Source of the DNA: VMCP01 sp964415065
Lineage (GTDB): Bacteria > Bacteroidota > Bacteroidia > NS11-12g > UBA955
Length of the DNA stretch: 64,000 bases
Direction: 5' to 3'
NCBI GenBank assembly: GCA_964415065.1
Contig: CAYPYX010000002.1
Span: forward strand, 36,588 to 100,587
Position numbers and translations under genes: made by a program. The notes under the pieces are model-generated. The model was not told where the DNA came from. It was given only the letters and a program-made list of their open reading frames with translations, and did not search any database. This document shows positions 1 to 9,120 of this stretch, in pieces; within the stretch, counting starts at the first letter, position 1, and the number at the start of each line of letters is the position of its first letter.

Positions 1-251
1 TCCGGGTGTGAAATTAAATCTGGGGGTATGGAAATCTCTTTGATGTGACATAAACCGCCCCCATCTTTGGGTTTGAAAACAATTTCAACGAACTGACCGA
101 GTTGATAATAGGCGTTTTTAGCTTTGTTTTTTTGCAATCCCCGTACCAAAAACGGAACCAACCCAGCGTGTTGTGTGAAGATTTGCACTACCATCGAATT
201 ATCGGTGTAGGGAATCCGTTTCAGTACAACACCCCGGGTTTTTATGTCCAT
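1..251 (-). CDS. recO: DNA repair protein RecO, N-terminal part (runs off the window)
   Basis: The minus strand reads from an ATG at 251 to the window edge without a stop, giving about 83 residues that begin MDIKTRGVVLKRIPYTDNS. This matches the N-terminal OB-fold of RecO, whose Bacteroidota members typically begin M-x-x-K-T-R-G-I-V-L and continue with a 'VQIFT' strand and a basic 'RG-QKNK' segment. In the RecFOR pathway RecO binds single-stranded DNA and helps load RecA. It lies 29 bp downstream of the PD40 gene in the same direction, so it may share its transcript. The zinc-finger and helical C-terminal parts lie outside the window. Confidence 0.82.
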   Translation of the reverse strand, partial: MDIKTRGVVLKRIPYTDNSMVVQIFTQHAGLVPFLVRGLQKNKAKNAYYQLGQFVEIVFKPKDGGGLCHIKEISIPPDLISHP

Positions 252-280
252 TTTTTGCTATTAACGTTTTAGCATCAAAA

Positions 281-1450
281 TCAATCCACCCAATCTGCAA
301 TGAACAAATTGGTATCGCGGTTTCCGCCGTTGTTTCTGTTGGATGAAAAAATGAGTTTTTTACCATCAGGTGAAAACATTGGGAAAGCATTAAATATGCT
401 ATTATTGGTAATGCGCTCTAATTTTTTACCGTTGGTACCAATCATAAACAATTGGAAATCATATCCTCTTTCTGAATGATGATTCGATGAAAAAATGATT
501 TTCTTACCTTTAGGATGGAAGAAAGGAGCCCAGTTTGCTTTACCCAATTTGGTGATTTGTTTTAGGTTTGTTCCATCTACGTTAACCGTGTAAATTTCCA
601 TATTGGTTGGTGCAACCAAATTTTTAGCTAAGTAATCTTTGTAAATTTTGATTTCTTCTTCTGTTTTGGGACGAGAAGCTCTAAAAACTAACTTTTTACT
701 ATCAGGCGAAAAAAATGCTCCACCATCATAACCTAAACCGCTGGTAATCTGTCTTGGGTTACTACCATCAATATCCATAATCCACAATTCCAAATCTCCG
801 CTGCGTGTGCTGGTAAATACAATTGATTTTCCATCAGGAGAAACGGTAGCTTCAGCGTCGTAACCTGGAGAATTCGTTAGTTGTTTTACGATATTACCGT
901 TTAAATCGCTCACAAAAATGTCGAAATCAGCATAGATGGGCCATAAATAAGCGCCTTTGGTTTCGGGAGTTGGGGGACAATCTTTTCCACCCAAATGAGT
1001 ACTTGCATACACAATAGTTGAATCGCCGGGCATAAAGTACGAACAAGTTGTTCTACCTAAACCTGTGGAAACCATAGGTGGCTGGAATTCGGGAGAACCC
1101 ATTTGAGCCAATGGAGTGGTGAAAATTTGATCGCACTGAACTCCCCATTTTTTATTGTTGCTTTGGAAAACAATTTTTTGGTTATCAAAACTGAAATAAG
1201 CCTCAGCATTGTCTCCGCCAAAAGTTAATTGTTTTAAATTTTTCAAATGCTTTTCAGGTTGAGGAGCAGCCTCTTGTGGACGTCCAGAATTTTTGGGATC
1301 GTGTGGATTTGGTTGCGCACCAGCAGGAACACCGTGCGAATGACCATGACCATGATCATGTCCATGACCCTGTCCTTGTTGATTCTGAGCGAAACTGATA
1401 TTGGCATTAAACAAGCCAATTGAAATGATGAGGGCAGCTGAAATTTTCAT
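281..1450 (-). CDS. Secreted PD40/TolB-like beta-propeller with His-rich N-terminus
   Basis: A 389-residue protein with a Sec signal peptide (about 1-21, ending SFAQ). Next comes a very His-rich segment at about residues 28-40 (GHGHDHGHGHSHG), then a series of TolB/PD40 blades. The blades are recognisable by repeated 'FSPDGKKLIFSSNR'-type strands, as in A-T-V-S-P-D-G-K-S-I-V-F and F-F-S-P-D-S-K-K-L-V-F. Such propellers are periplasmic or surface scaffolds. The His tract could bind metal or haem, which is an inference that fits its place as last gene of the HmuY/TonB cluster, 15 bp after the HmuY lipoprotein gene. No catalytic residues are evident. The propeller call is firm, the substrate is not. 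Confidence 0.82.
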   Translation of the reverse strand: MKISAALIISIGLFNANISFAQNQQGQGHGHDHGHGHSHGVPAGAQPNPHDPKNSGRPQEAAPQPEKHLKNLKQLTFGGDNAEAYFSFDNQKIVFQSNNKKWGVQCDQIFTTPLAQMGSPEFQPPMVSTGLGRTTCSYFMPGDSTIVYASTHLGGKDCPPTPETKGAYLWPIYADFDIFVSDLNGNIVKQLTNSPGYDAEATVSPDGKSIVFTSTRSGDLELWIMDIDGSNPRQITSGLGYDGGAFFSPDSKKLVFRASRPKTEEEIKIYKDYLAKNLVAPTNMEIYTVNVDGTNLKQITKLGKANWAPFFHPKGKKIIFSSNHHSERGYDFQLFMIGTNGKKLERITNNSIFNAFPMFSPDGKKLIFSSNRNNGGNRDTNLFIADWVD

Positions 1451-1465
1451 ATTTTGATATTGAAA

Positions 1466-2560
1466 TTATTTTAAAATTTCCCAAGCCATTTTGGGATAGC
1501 CTTTTCGACCTTTATCGTCATAAAAGTCAATAAAACGCATTTTGAAATAGTTACCATTGATGGTTTTAATCACGTAATAGCGATTGGGAACCATGGTATA
1601 CTTACTAGCAGATTGAGAGTATTCTTTCCAATCGTAGCCTATTTCATTGATATTTTTATTGTACATCAATGATTGAGCATCTTGAATATTGAATTGATCG
1701 AAAGGGATTCCTCCATCGATCTGAGCCACTGAAATTTTAAATGGATTGATCAGTGCTCCTCGAATGATATAGGGATACATTACACCGTTTACATCGGGTA
1801 TGGATTCTTTATAGGTTGTAAAAACGATATCCCATTCATTAAGTGCCACAGGTTCATTCTCAATCAATTGCATGGTAGAGAAATTGAAATACGCGTAATT
1901 TCTATCTGGCTTGGTATAGACTTTGGTTAGATATAAAAATTGAGGATCGAGAACATACGACCACAGGAATTCATAGACCCCACCGCGAACACTGAGGAAT
2001 TGCATTTTAACATAACGCTTTGAAGGGATGGTGTCAACACCTAAGTCAATAACGTAAGTTTCATTCGGTTTGCCTGTATATCCATTAGATTGCTTGGCAA
2101 AACAGCCTGAAAAAGCTAAAGAGTCGATATGGCCATTCGGATTATCAAACTTCCAATTTAGATTCTGCATTAAGGATCCATCTATATGGTCAAAGTCAAC
2201 ATCCGTAATCTTTGCTACCGATAAAAAAGCACTCTTACCTCCACAAATGGTGATATGTGGTTCCCCAAAACACGAGAAGCCTACATCCCATTTGCCAAAT
2301 TGGTTGGTAAATGTTTTTTGGGATTCGAAATCAAACCACAATTGATTAGAATAGGTTTCTCCCATTTCAAATGTGGCAGTTTGCAATCCTGCAGCTACTT
2401 TTGGCTGCGGATATAAGGGTTCTTCCTTTTCACATCCCCATAGCTGTAATAACAGTGATGCAAGGATAATTAACTGTAAAACAGGAGAAAGAAATTTTAA
2501 CTTATACTGGGTACGCATGCTGGGTTTGGATGTGAAAAATTGTTTAAAAAATGAATTCAT
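1466..2560 (-). CDS. HmuY-family lipoprotein (haem-binding type)
   Basis: A 364-residue lipoprotein. A hydrophobic segment ends in a lipobox-like L-Q-L-W-G-C, followed by E-K-E-E, so it is likely surface- or periplasm-anchored. The body resembles the HmuY fold: strands such as YFNFSTM (about 225) and 'EWDIVFTTY', and a C-terminal 'YYVIKTINGNYFKMRF'. HmuY of Porphyromonas takes haem from host proteins and passes it to the TonB receptor HmuR. The start is chosen at 2560 because its ATG overlaps the stop of the upstream TonB receptor (TAATG), suggesting coupled translation. An internal ATG at 2518 would give a shorter signal peptide. It is a diverged paralogue of the protein at 4888-6192. Ligand is inferred from family and neighbours. 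Confidence 0.78.
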   Translation of the reverse strand: MNSFFKQFFTSKPSMRTQYKLKFLSPVLQLIILASLLLQLWGCEKEEPLYPQPKVAAGLQTATFEMGETYSNQLWFDFESQKTFTNQFGKWDVGFSCFGEPHITICGGKSAFLSVAKITDVDFDHIDGSLMQNLNWKFDNPNGHIDSLAFSGCFAKQSNGYTGKPNETYVIDLGVDTIPSKRYVKMQFLSVRGGVYEFLWSYVLDPQFLYLTKVYTKPDRNYAYFNFSTMQLIENEPVALNEWDIVFTTYKESIPDVNGVMYPYIIRGALINPFKISVAQIDGGIPFDQFNIQDAQSLMYNKNINEIGYDWKEYSQSASKYTMVPNRYYVIKTINGNYFKMRFIDFYDDKGRKGYPKMAWEILK

Positions 2561-4869
2561 TACAAAGTTATTATACACTGAGCAAAAAAGTTTCTACCTG
2601 TACCGATATTTATTCCGGATGAACCATTTCCATGCACTCCACCGCTTTGTAAAGAGGTATTTATTTGGCGCACGTCAAACAGATTTTTACATCCTGCTTG
2701 TAATAGAATTCGTTTGTTCCAAAGCTTTTCTGATACGCTAATGTCGGTAAGATAGTAGCTGGAGTTTTTATACAATTCAGCGGTATTGGTATAGCCAACC
2801 GTGGGGCCAGTAAATCGACTGAACATTTGAATAGAGGCATTTTGATGTGGGAAATCGTAACGCACATTTAAGGTAGCTTGAGCCAATCTCCACGAAGCAA
2901 TTCCCGACATGAAATCATAACGTGATTCATTATCCATGATAGAACCGCTTATTTGGAAATTTATATGATGAACAAATAAGTCGGACTGAACGGTGATTCC
3001 TCGGGAGTTCATTAGTCCAATATTGATGTATCGGTATAGATTAGTTCGGGGATCTTCCAGCGCCAATTGTATTTGATTTTGTATGTGGTTATAAAACCCA
3101 CTCAATTTAAATGTAGCTCCGATTTCTTTTGAAATGTTGTGCCTGTAATCCAATGAAACAATGTAATTCTGTGACTTTTCAGATTGCAAATTAGGATTAC
3201 CTTGAACGTTATGATTGATATCTACAAATAGAAAATACAATTCTTTTGCATTGGGTGCTCTAAATCCTTGTGCATATGACGACCTTAGAGTTAAATGCTT
3301 ACTAACATCGTATTTAATCTGAATGGATGGGATTAAAGGTGCCATTTTCAATCCTGAAGGAAGTAATTTAGGAAAGGGATTAGTGCCAAATGTGTTATTG
3401 TATGCCATCCTTAATGATGGCTTCACATTCAGTTTAGAATAGTATTTAAATTCTGCACTTCCGAAAATCGCAACATCGGTAATAGGTTTGCCGGTTAATA
3501 CACGTTTGGTTTCAAGCTGCTCACTTTGTACTTCATAGCCCCAAAGCCATTCTCTTTTATTGAATTTCGATTTATGCGACCATAATCCGCGTAAATTTAT
3601 TTGGGTATTTAGTGTTGTATCCTGGTCATCGGGACGGGTAACTACTTCAGAACCGGTAACTAAATTTCTGCGAACGTTAGTTTTGGTTCTATAGTATCCA
3701 TTCACGGAGTTTTGGAAACGAAAATGATCTCGATCATTGAGTTTGTATTCTGTTACCGCTACTAAATCAGCACGTGTTGTGTTGAAGTAGTTATTGTAAC
3801 CGGTAACACTAATCAAATTGTATTCAGCATTACTCCGATCAGTTAGTTTTTCTTGAAAGGCATTAAAATTGACTAAGGTCTTCCATTTATTGGAGGTGAA
3901 TGAAATACCACCATTTCCATACAATCGTGTTTTAGGTTTCCAATCCATTGAACGTGTGGATGGATTGAAGTCCATACCACCAAAAAACTGTCGACCACCG
4001 CCTAAACTCCATCCGGTGTTTAAGTTCCTATATAGTTTAAAGCTGCCTAACGATTGACCATCTAGGTTATAATTGTTAGCAGCATCTGAATATCCCTGAA
4101 TAGTATATGCGTTCTTGGACCGCATAGGTTTCTTGGTAATAATATTGATTACTCCACCAATGGCGTCGGTACCGTACACCACGCTCATAGGTCCTTCAAT
4201 AATTTCGATTCGTTCTATATTTGAAGTAGGAATTTGTGAAATATCAATATTCCCGTTTAAGCGACCTATCATAGGCACGCCGTTAATTAAAATCTTTACA
4301 TTTTGCCCTCCCAAACCTTGCAACTTAATACTAGTACCCAAACTAGGGTCGTTAGAAAGTTGAATGTTTGATTGGTTTTGGAGGACGTCGTTTAAATTCT
4401 GTGCAGCCATTAATTGAATGGTCTTGGAAGTAATGGTTTGCACAGAGTAGGGGTTTTCTGAAGCCAGTCTTGGCTGAACAGACCCCGTAATTGTTACTGG
4501 ATTGATTCGTTTGATGTTTACATCAACTGTTATGTGCAATGCAGTAATTCCGCTTTTGATTAATTGAGATGAAGGATTAATAATTTTACCTTCATTGCCA
4601 ATCAATTCAATTTTGTAATCTTGGTCGCTGGGAATTAAGAACTCCCCATTTTCATCGGTTTCTTTGAATTTCTGAGTTTCAGGTCTAATTGTAAAATTAG
4701 AATTGATTTCAGTGATATAAAAGGCAAGAGCAGGAACGGGTTGATTTTCTAAATCCTTCACAATAACTAATCGGTTGGAGTTGTTCTGCGAAAAAATGGG
4801 CAGAAACAAAGCACACAATCCAGAAATTATGGTTTTTTTAAAAAGATTTTGAAAATCACACCGTTCCAT
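2560..4869 (-). CDS. TonB-dependent outer-membrane receptor (HmuR-like)
   Basis: About 769 residues: signal peptide, a carboxypeptidase-D-like regulatory domain (about 30-120), a plug domain (about 125-240, with GLGGQNVKILINGVP and 'IERIEIIEGPMSVVYGTDAIGGVINIITKK'-type signatures) and a C-terminal 22-strand-type barrel ending in an aromatic-rich strand (NFFAQCIITL). It would import a ligand across the outer membrane using TonB energy. Flanking HmuY-type genes suggest haem, an iron complex or another large cofactor. The start is the ATG at 4869. A TTG twelve bases upstream is in frame but less likely. The stop overlaps the next gene's start (TAATG). Family certain, substrate inferred. Confidence 0.88.
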   Translation of the reverse strand: MERCDFQNLFKKTIISGLCALFLPIFSQNNSNRLVIVKDLENQPVPALAFYITEINSNFTIRPETQKFKETDENGEFLIPSDQDYKIELIGNEGKIINPSSQLIKSGITALHITVDVNIKRINPVTITGSVQPRLASENPYSVQTITSKTIQLMAAQNLNDVLQNQSNIQLSNDPSLGTSIKLQGLGGQNVKILINGVPMIGRLNGNIDISQIPTSNIERIEIIEGPMSVVYGTDAIGGVINIITKKPMRSKNAYTIQGYSDAANNYNLDGQSLGSFKLYRNLNTGWSLGGGRQFFGGMDFNPSTRSMDWKPKTRLYGNGGISFTSNKWKTLVNFNAFQEKLTDRSNAEYNLISVTGYNNYFNTTRADLVAVTEYKLNDRDHFRFQNSVNGYYRTKTNVRRNLVTGSEVVTRPDDQDTTLNTQINLRGLWSHKSKFNKREWLWGYEVQSEQLETKRVLTGKPITDVAIFGSAEFKYYSKLNVKPSLRMAYNNTFGTNPFPKLLPSGLKMAPLIPSIQIKYDVSKHLTLRSSYAQGFRAPNAKELYFLFVDINHNVQGNPNLQSEKSQNYIVSLDYRHNISKEIGATFKLSGFYNHIQNQIQLALEDPRTNLYRYINIGLMNSRGITVQSDLFVHHINFQISGSIMDNESRYDFMSGIASWRLAQATLNVRYDFPHQNASIQMFSRFTGPTVGYTNTAELYKNSSYYLTDISVSEKLWNKRILLQAGCKNLFDVRQINTSLQSGGVHGNGSSGINIGTGRNFFAQCIITL

Positions 4870-4887
4870 TTCTTTTTGCAATCGAAA

Positions 4888-6192
4888 TTATAATTTGTTA
4901 ATGATTTGAGATTGTACTCCGCTGTTGGTTTTAACTTCAACGATGTATTGTCCAGCCTTCAAATTTGAAATGTTTAATGCAGCTAACTCTTCGTTAGAGT
5001 TAACATCCCCAGAAATCAAAATACGACCATCTAAACCGTAAACATTTACGCTTGAAATGGGCTCATTGTTGATCGATTTTACAAACAATTGATCGTTTGC
5101 CGGAACGGGGAAAATTACGAATGATTTAGTTAACGCTTCTGTAGAAGATAATGAAGTCAATAGCACACGTTGTAAAATTACGTTTCCGTTAGCGCTTCCT
5201 CCGAAACCTGTGAAACGCACACCCCAGAACTCTTTACCGCTGCTAGTAGGAACTTCCACGATGTAGTTCATGCTGTCAGCCACCACAAATGATTGACCGT
5301 TGAAGGATTTCCAATCATGACCTACACGGGTTAATTCATTTCTAAATCCTTTTCCGCCGGTAGTATCGATGTTGGCATCATCGATAATTTGAACGTGATT
5401 GCTTTGCAAATCGCTCCAAGCTAAACCTTTGAATTTAGCGATTCTGATGCCTCTTTTTGACTCAACTCCCGCAGTGATGTAGGGAATGTACACTCCTTGA
5501 TTTAAAGTTGGAACATAGTAACGAGTGAAATTCAAATGCCATCCTTCTGAAGATGGAGGTTCAACATTCACTTGTTTCATAGTTGTGAAATTGAAATACT
5601 TGTAAGTTGCACCATTCGCAAGACTTTGTTTTAAGGTATCCGTTACTGCATTTGATCCGTTTAGTTCGGCGATGGTGAAGATGAAATCACCATTAGATTC
5701 TTGAGACACAGGCATAAACTTGAAGAAACGCATGTTTTGTCCTTTGCCCAAAGTAATCAAGTACATGGAGTCACCTACTACTTTGTGAGTAGTTGCATCA
5801 TAAACACCCCAAGAAAAATCCCACATGTTGGAACTTTTTTGCTTGTTCAAAGCGCCTTCGTCGTGTTTTACCAAGTCGTTGTAAGGCTTTACCCATGACT
5901 TCCAACCCGTTGTGTCGAAAGTTTCAAAAAATTTGTTGTCACCATTTGGATACAAATAAACAAATGCATCGCCGGTGTGGTTAAACTTCAATGCATTGTC
6001 GCGGGTGTTAGAAGTGTGCGACATGTGCCAAGAATTAATGGGCATGGTATTTTTCACGCCACTGGAAACATTGAAGAATGCAAAGTTCGAGTAACCTGGT
6101 CCCATAGAAACTGTATCGGTGATTACGGTTTGGGACTTTACAGAGCTAGCTAACATCATCGTGCTTGCAGCTAAAAATAATATTTTTTTCAT
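4888..6192 (-). CDS. HmuY-like secreted protein with T9SS sorting domain
   Basis: A 434-residue protein with a signal peptide (1-20, VKSQ). A HmuY-like body shares blocks with the neighbouring lipoprotein: YKYFNFTTM against YFNFSTM, 'GHDWKSF' against 'GYDWKEY', and a late V-R-F-T-G-F against M-R-F-I-D-F. A type A T9SS C-terminal domain follows (about 355-434, starting FVIFPVPANDQLFV and ending in GQYIVEVKTNSG). It is thus probably exported through the T9SS and attached to or released from the surface, unlike its lipoprotein paralogue. It is the first gene of the operon and ends 18 bp before the receptor start. Haem binding is an inference. Residues that would coordinate haem cannot be assigned by eye. 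Confidence 0.8.
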   Translation of the reverse strand: MKKILFLAASTMMLASSVKSQTVITDTVSMGPGYSNFAFFNVSSGVKNTMPINSWHMSHTSNTRDNALKFNHTGDAFVYLYPNGDNKFFETFDTTGWKSWVKPYNDLVKHDEGALNKQKSSNMWDFSWGVYDATTHKVVGDSMYLITLGKGQNMRFFKFMPVSQESNGDFIFTIAELNGSNAVTDTLKQSLANGATYKYFNFTTMKQVNVEPPSSEGWHLNFTRYYVPTLNQGVYIPYITAGVESKRGIRIAKFKGLAWSDLQSNHVQIIDDANIDTTGGKGFRNELTRVGHDWKSFNGQSFVVADSMNYIVEVPTSSGKEFWGVRFTGFGGSANGNVILQRVLLTSLSSTEALTKSFVIFPVPANDQLFVKSINNEPISSVNVYGLDGRILISGDVNSNEELAALNISNLKAGQYIVEVKTNSGVQSQIINKL

Positions 6193-6221
6193 GTCTGGTT
6201 AGATGTAAAAAATTGTTGCTG

Positions 6222-6229
6222 CAAAATTA
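6222..6229 (-). promoter_or_regulatory. -7 box (TAATTTTG) for the HmuY/TonB operon
   Basis: On the minus strand this reads TAATTTTG, matching the Bacteroidota -7 consensus TAnnTTTG, 30 bases before the start at 6192. A TTTG lies further upstream but only 13 bases away, shorter than the usual 17-20, so only the -7 box is claimed. Confidence 0.45.
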
Positions 6230-6333
6230 CCCTTACTGTATCCAAACCGAGGTGTTTTTATGTAAACTTCGTGTCATCAAATGTCCGTGTTTTGTCATTG
6301 GTTGATCTCACTGAAAATGGATGAATATAAACA

Positions 6334-6347
6334 ATGACTTAGGTCAT
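6334..6347. promoter_or_regulatory. Dyad ATGAC-TTAG-GTCAT, possible Crp/Fnr-type operator
   Basis: Two 5-bp arms (ATGAC / GTCAT) separated by four bases form an inverted repeat in the divergent promoter region. The size and TGAC/GTCA arms resemble Crp/Fnr-family binding sites. It lies about 72 bp upstream of the hscA -7 box and about 105 bp upstream of the opposite -7 box. Regulator identity is inference. Confidence 0.4.
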
Positions 6348-6418
6348 AAAATGTCGAAAAATTCGATACAAAAGTCGAATAATCGGTTGGGTATCCCAAA
6401 TTATTAAAAACGCGGTTG

Positions 6419-6426
6419 TACCTTTG
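6419..6426 (+). promoter_or_regulatory. -7 box (TACCTTTG) for hscA
   Basis: TACCTTTG matches TAnnTTTG and is followed by about 97 bases of leader to the hscA ATG. No convincing -33 TTTG is present at the normal spacing. Confidence 0.4.
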
Positions 6427-6523
6427 TGTTTTATGGGAAAATGATTATTCCAAGGTGTTTTGTAGTTTACCTTGTTAAAAGTGGAAAATCAATAAACCTA
6501 TTCTAGCTGAATATAAAAGAAAC

Positions 6524-8395
6524 ATGTCAAAGATTAGCATCAATATTGCCACCGGTTCTATAGAAAAAAAGAAAGTGATTTTAGGTATAGATTTGGGTAC
6601 CACGAACTCCTTGGTAGCCTACGTGCCTGAGAATCAGTTGAATTCAGAAATAATTTCTATAAATCAGGGAAACCTAGTGCCGTCGGTGGTTTATTTTGAT
6701 GAGAATGCTATGCCCATTGTGGGAACCGCAGCCAAAGCAAAACTCATTGAGTCTCCAGAACGCACTATTTTCAGTGTTAAACGACTGTTAGGAAAAAGCT
6801 ATAACGATGTTCGGGAGCAACAAGATTTGATCAGTTATCAAATTATTGATGATAACTCAGACAGTTTGGTTAAAGTACGCATTGATGATCGGTTTTACAA
6901 TCCAATTGAACTTTCAGCTCTTATTTTAAAAGAGTTGAAAAAAGGAGCAGAATCCTATTTTAATACCGAAATTACTCAAGCAGTAATTACCGTGCCTGCC
7001 TATTTCAATGAATCTCAACGACAAGCTACCCGCGATGCAGGTAAACTTGCTGGACTTGATGTATTAAGAATCATCAACGAACCTACTGCCGCTAGCTTAG
7101 CTTACGGCATGCAAGAAAAGAAAAACGGTAAAATTTTAGTGTATGATTTAGGAGGTGGAACCTTTGATGTTTCCATTCTTACATTGGAAGATGGCGTTTT
7201 TGAAGTGTTATCCACTCATGGTGATACCTATTTGGGTGGCGACGACATCGATCGTGCTATTGCTGAACACTGGTTGTCGGAAATAGGAATTGAATTTAAT
7301 CAGTTGAACAATGCGCAAAAACAATCTTTGCGATTGTTTGCGGAAAACGCAAAAATTCAGCTATCCAAGGATGTTTTCCAAAATGTCCAAATAAATTGGA
7401 ACCATTCGGGGGTGGAACATGCCTTCCATCTGAATTATGAACAACTAAAACAATTGGCGCAACCTATAATCGATAAAACCATGAAATCCGTGCATCAAGC
7501 CTTAAAAGATGCACAAATTTCGGTGCATGAACTTAGCGAAGTGGTTTTAGTAGGTGGGTCTACGCGTTTTCCAGAAATTTATAAAACCCTGTCGGAAATT
7601 TTCAAGGGTGTACATATTAATAATCAATTGAATCCGGATGAAGTTGTTGCATTAGGAGCAGCAGTTGAAGCGGATATTCTTGCTGGAAATCGGAAAGACA
7701 TTTTGTTGCTGGATGTAACCCCCTTGTCCTTGGGTATTGAAACCGCTGGAGGCCTCATGGATGTTCTCATCCCCCGAAACTCAAAAATTCCATCTCGAGT
7801 AGGACGGGAATATACCACATCGGTCGATGGTCAAATCAACATGAAAATCGCTGTTTTCCAGGGCGAACGAGAATTAGTTGCAGAGAATAGGAAGCTCGGA
7901 GAATTTATTTTGAAAAATATTCCCGCAATGCCAGCTGGTCTTCCCAAAATTGAAATTCAATTCGCATTAAATGCCGATGGTATGCTAAAAGTTAAAGCGA
8001 AGGAATTGCGAAGTGGAGTTGAACAGGATGTGGAAATTCAGCCGAGTTATGGATTAACAGATCAACAAGTTGAAGAAATGCTAATTTCAGGTTTAACACA
8101 TGCACAAACAGATATTGATTTGCGCCTGAATATTGAAGCTAAGAATGAAGCGAATCAAATGATTTATACAGCAGAGCGGTTCTTAGAAAAGAATAATGAA
8201 CTGCTTACCTCTGAGGAAATTCAAGGTACCAAACAACGAATTGAGGCCGTAAAAGGTCTATTGGATTCAGATAACCGACATGAAATATCTAAGGCGGTTG
8301 AAACGTTAAATGATTTTACTAAACCGTTTGCTGAGCGCGTGATGGATATAGCCATTGCAAAAGCGCTAAAAGGAAACGATATTGCTAATCTATAA
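6524..8395 (+). CDS. hscA: Fe-S cluster assembly Hsp70 chaperone HscA
   Basis: A 623-residue Hsp70. The actin-like ATPase domain shows GIDLGTTNS (21-29), INEPTAAS (about 183), DLGGGTFDVS (about 208) and VLVGGSTRFP (about 341). The linker/substrate domain begins LLDVTPLSLGIETAGG (about 396). The N-terminal extension before the phosphate loop (SINIATGS) and the GIETAGG hallmark fit HscA rather than DnaK. HscA works with the J-protein HscB to transfer Fe-S clusters from the IscU scaffold. Neither hscB nor isc genes are next to it here. A dispersed-motif copy lies in antisense at 7768-7779, coinciding with the conserved VLIPRNS stretch. It is followed 11 bp later by a barrel gene, perhaps cotranscribed. 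Confidence 0.87.
   Translation: MSKISINIATGSIEKKKVILGIDLGTTNSLVAYVPENQLNSEIISINQGNLVPSVVYFDENAMPIVGTAAKAKLIESPERTIFSVKRLLGKSYNDVREQQDLISYQIIDDNSDSLVKVRIDDRFYNPIELSALILKELKKGAESYFNTEITQAVITVPAYFNESQRQATRDAGKLAGLDVLRIINEPTAASLAYGMQEKKNGKILVYDLGGGTFDVSILTLEDGVFEVLSTHGDTYLGGDDIDRAIAEHWLSEIGIEFNQLNNAQKQSLRLFAENAKIQLSKDVFQNVQINWNHSGVEHAFHLNYEQLKQLAQPIIDKTMKSVHQALKDAQISVHELSEVVLVGGSTRFPEIYKTLSEIFKGVHINNQLNPDEVVALGAAVEADILAGNRKDILLLDVTPLSLGIETAGGLMDVLIPRNSKIPSRVGREYTTSVDGQINMKIAVFQGERELVAENRKLGEFILKNIPAMPAGLPKIEIQFALNADGMLKVKAKELRSGVEQDVEIQPSYGLTDQQVEEMLISGLTHAQTDIDLRLNIEAKNEANQMIYTAERFLEKNNELLTSEEIQGTKQRIEAVKGLLDSDNRHEISKAVETLNDFTKPFAERVMDIAIAKALKGNDIANL
7768..7779 (-). repeat. Dispersed motif TTTCGGGGGATG, exact copy
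   Basis: Minus-strand copy inside hscA. See the finding on the dispersed motif. The downstream half (ATTCTGCTG) is not conserved here. Confidence 0.6.
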
Positions 8396-8406
8396 AACAC
8401 GGAATC

Positions 8407-9108
8407 ATGAAATTACGCATTGCTCTAGTCTTATTGTGCTTGGGGACGTTCTCAAGTCAATTGAAAGCACAAGCTGGAAACCAAGAAGATGATTTGAATA
8501 TTGGGCTTAGAATGGGTTTGGGAGCTTACTCATTTTACGGTGGAGAACTAAAAAATGCTGTGCCAACCATTGGTTATTTGGCTGGACTGTACATTCATGA
8601 TGACCTTAAAAAAGGCACATTTCACTACCAAGCGGGGTTGGATGTTCGTTTTCGTGGTGGGAATTTTACCAATCCTTCGAAATTGGACACAGCCAAAAAT
8701 CAAGCATATTCGAAAATAAGTATGGTTACTTTGGATTTGCCGTTGTCGATATTGATCTCTTTAGATCCATCCCAGCGTCGTGAAGCGCCCTTTTTGGTTT
8801 TAGGAGTAACACCCAGTTATATATTAAGATCAGTGATGTATGTAGGGCCAGACAAAATACCGTATTACCATTTTGTGGATCCTAACGGAAGCCATCAAGG
8901 AACTTGGGATAATTTACCTTTTAAGCCTTTGGAAGTGTTGCTTCACATTGGTTATCAGCAAAAATTGGAAGGCTATGGCTATTCATTTGGGATAAATGTT
9001 GGAGTAAATGATTTGAATGACAACTTCTTCGTGCAAGGTGTGGCACCTGCAACCGGAAATGGAAAAAGAATAAGTACCTTCTCCGTTGAAGGTGCATTTA
9101 TTTTTTAA
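8407..9108 (+). CDS. Outer-membrane beta-barrel protein (porin-like family)
   Basis: A 233-residue protein with a cleavable signal peptide (about 1-22, LKAQ). It then has alternating amphipathic strands rich in Gly and aromatics, for example 'NIGLRMGLGAYSFYGG' and 'LEVLLHIGYQQKLEGYGYSFGINVGV', ending in a C-terminal aromatic residue (GAFIF). This is the PorT/OMP_b-brl class of small Bacteroidota barrels. No specific function can be assigned. It follows hscA by 11 bp and its stop codon overlaps the probable mtaB -7 box. Confidence 0.7.
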   Translation: MKLRIALVLLCLGTFSSQLKAQAGNQEDDLNIGLRMGLGAYSFYGGELKNAVPTIGYLAGLYIHDDLKKGTFHYQAGLDVRFRGGNFTNPSKLDTAKNQAYSKISMVTLDLPLSILISLDPSQRREAPFLVLGVTPSYILRSVMYVGPDKIPYYHFVDPNGSHQGTWDNLPFKPLEVLLHIGYQQKLEGYGYSFGINVGVNDLNDNFFVQGVAPATGNGKRISTFSVEGAFIF

Positions 9109-9113
9109 TTTTG
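9085..9113 (+). promoter_or_regulatory. Promoter for mtaB (GTTG-N17-TAATTTTG)
   Basis: A -7 box TAATTTTG (9106-9113) overlaps the stop of the preceding barrel gene. A GTTG at 9085-9088, 17 bases upstream, resembles the -33 TTTG. The ATG follows 8 bases after the -7 box, so the leader would be nearly absent. Confidence 0.45.
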
Positions 9114-9120
9114 CAATTGA

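Larger units (their letters stand above)
6193..6523. other. Divergent intergenic region between the HmuY/TonB operon and hscA
   Basis: A 331-bp AT-rich non-coding region. It holds a likely minus-strand -7 box near 6222-6229, a 14-bp dyad at 6334-6347 and a plus-strand -7 box at 6419-6426. No RNA gene, riboswitch fold or small coding sequence was recognised. Confidence 0.7.
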
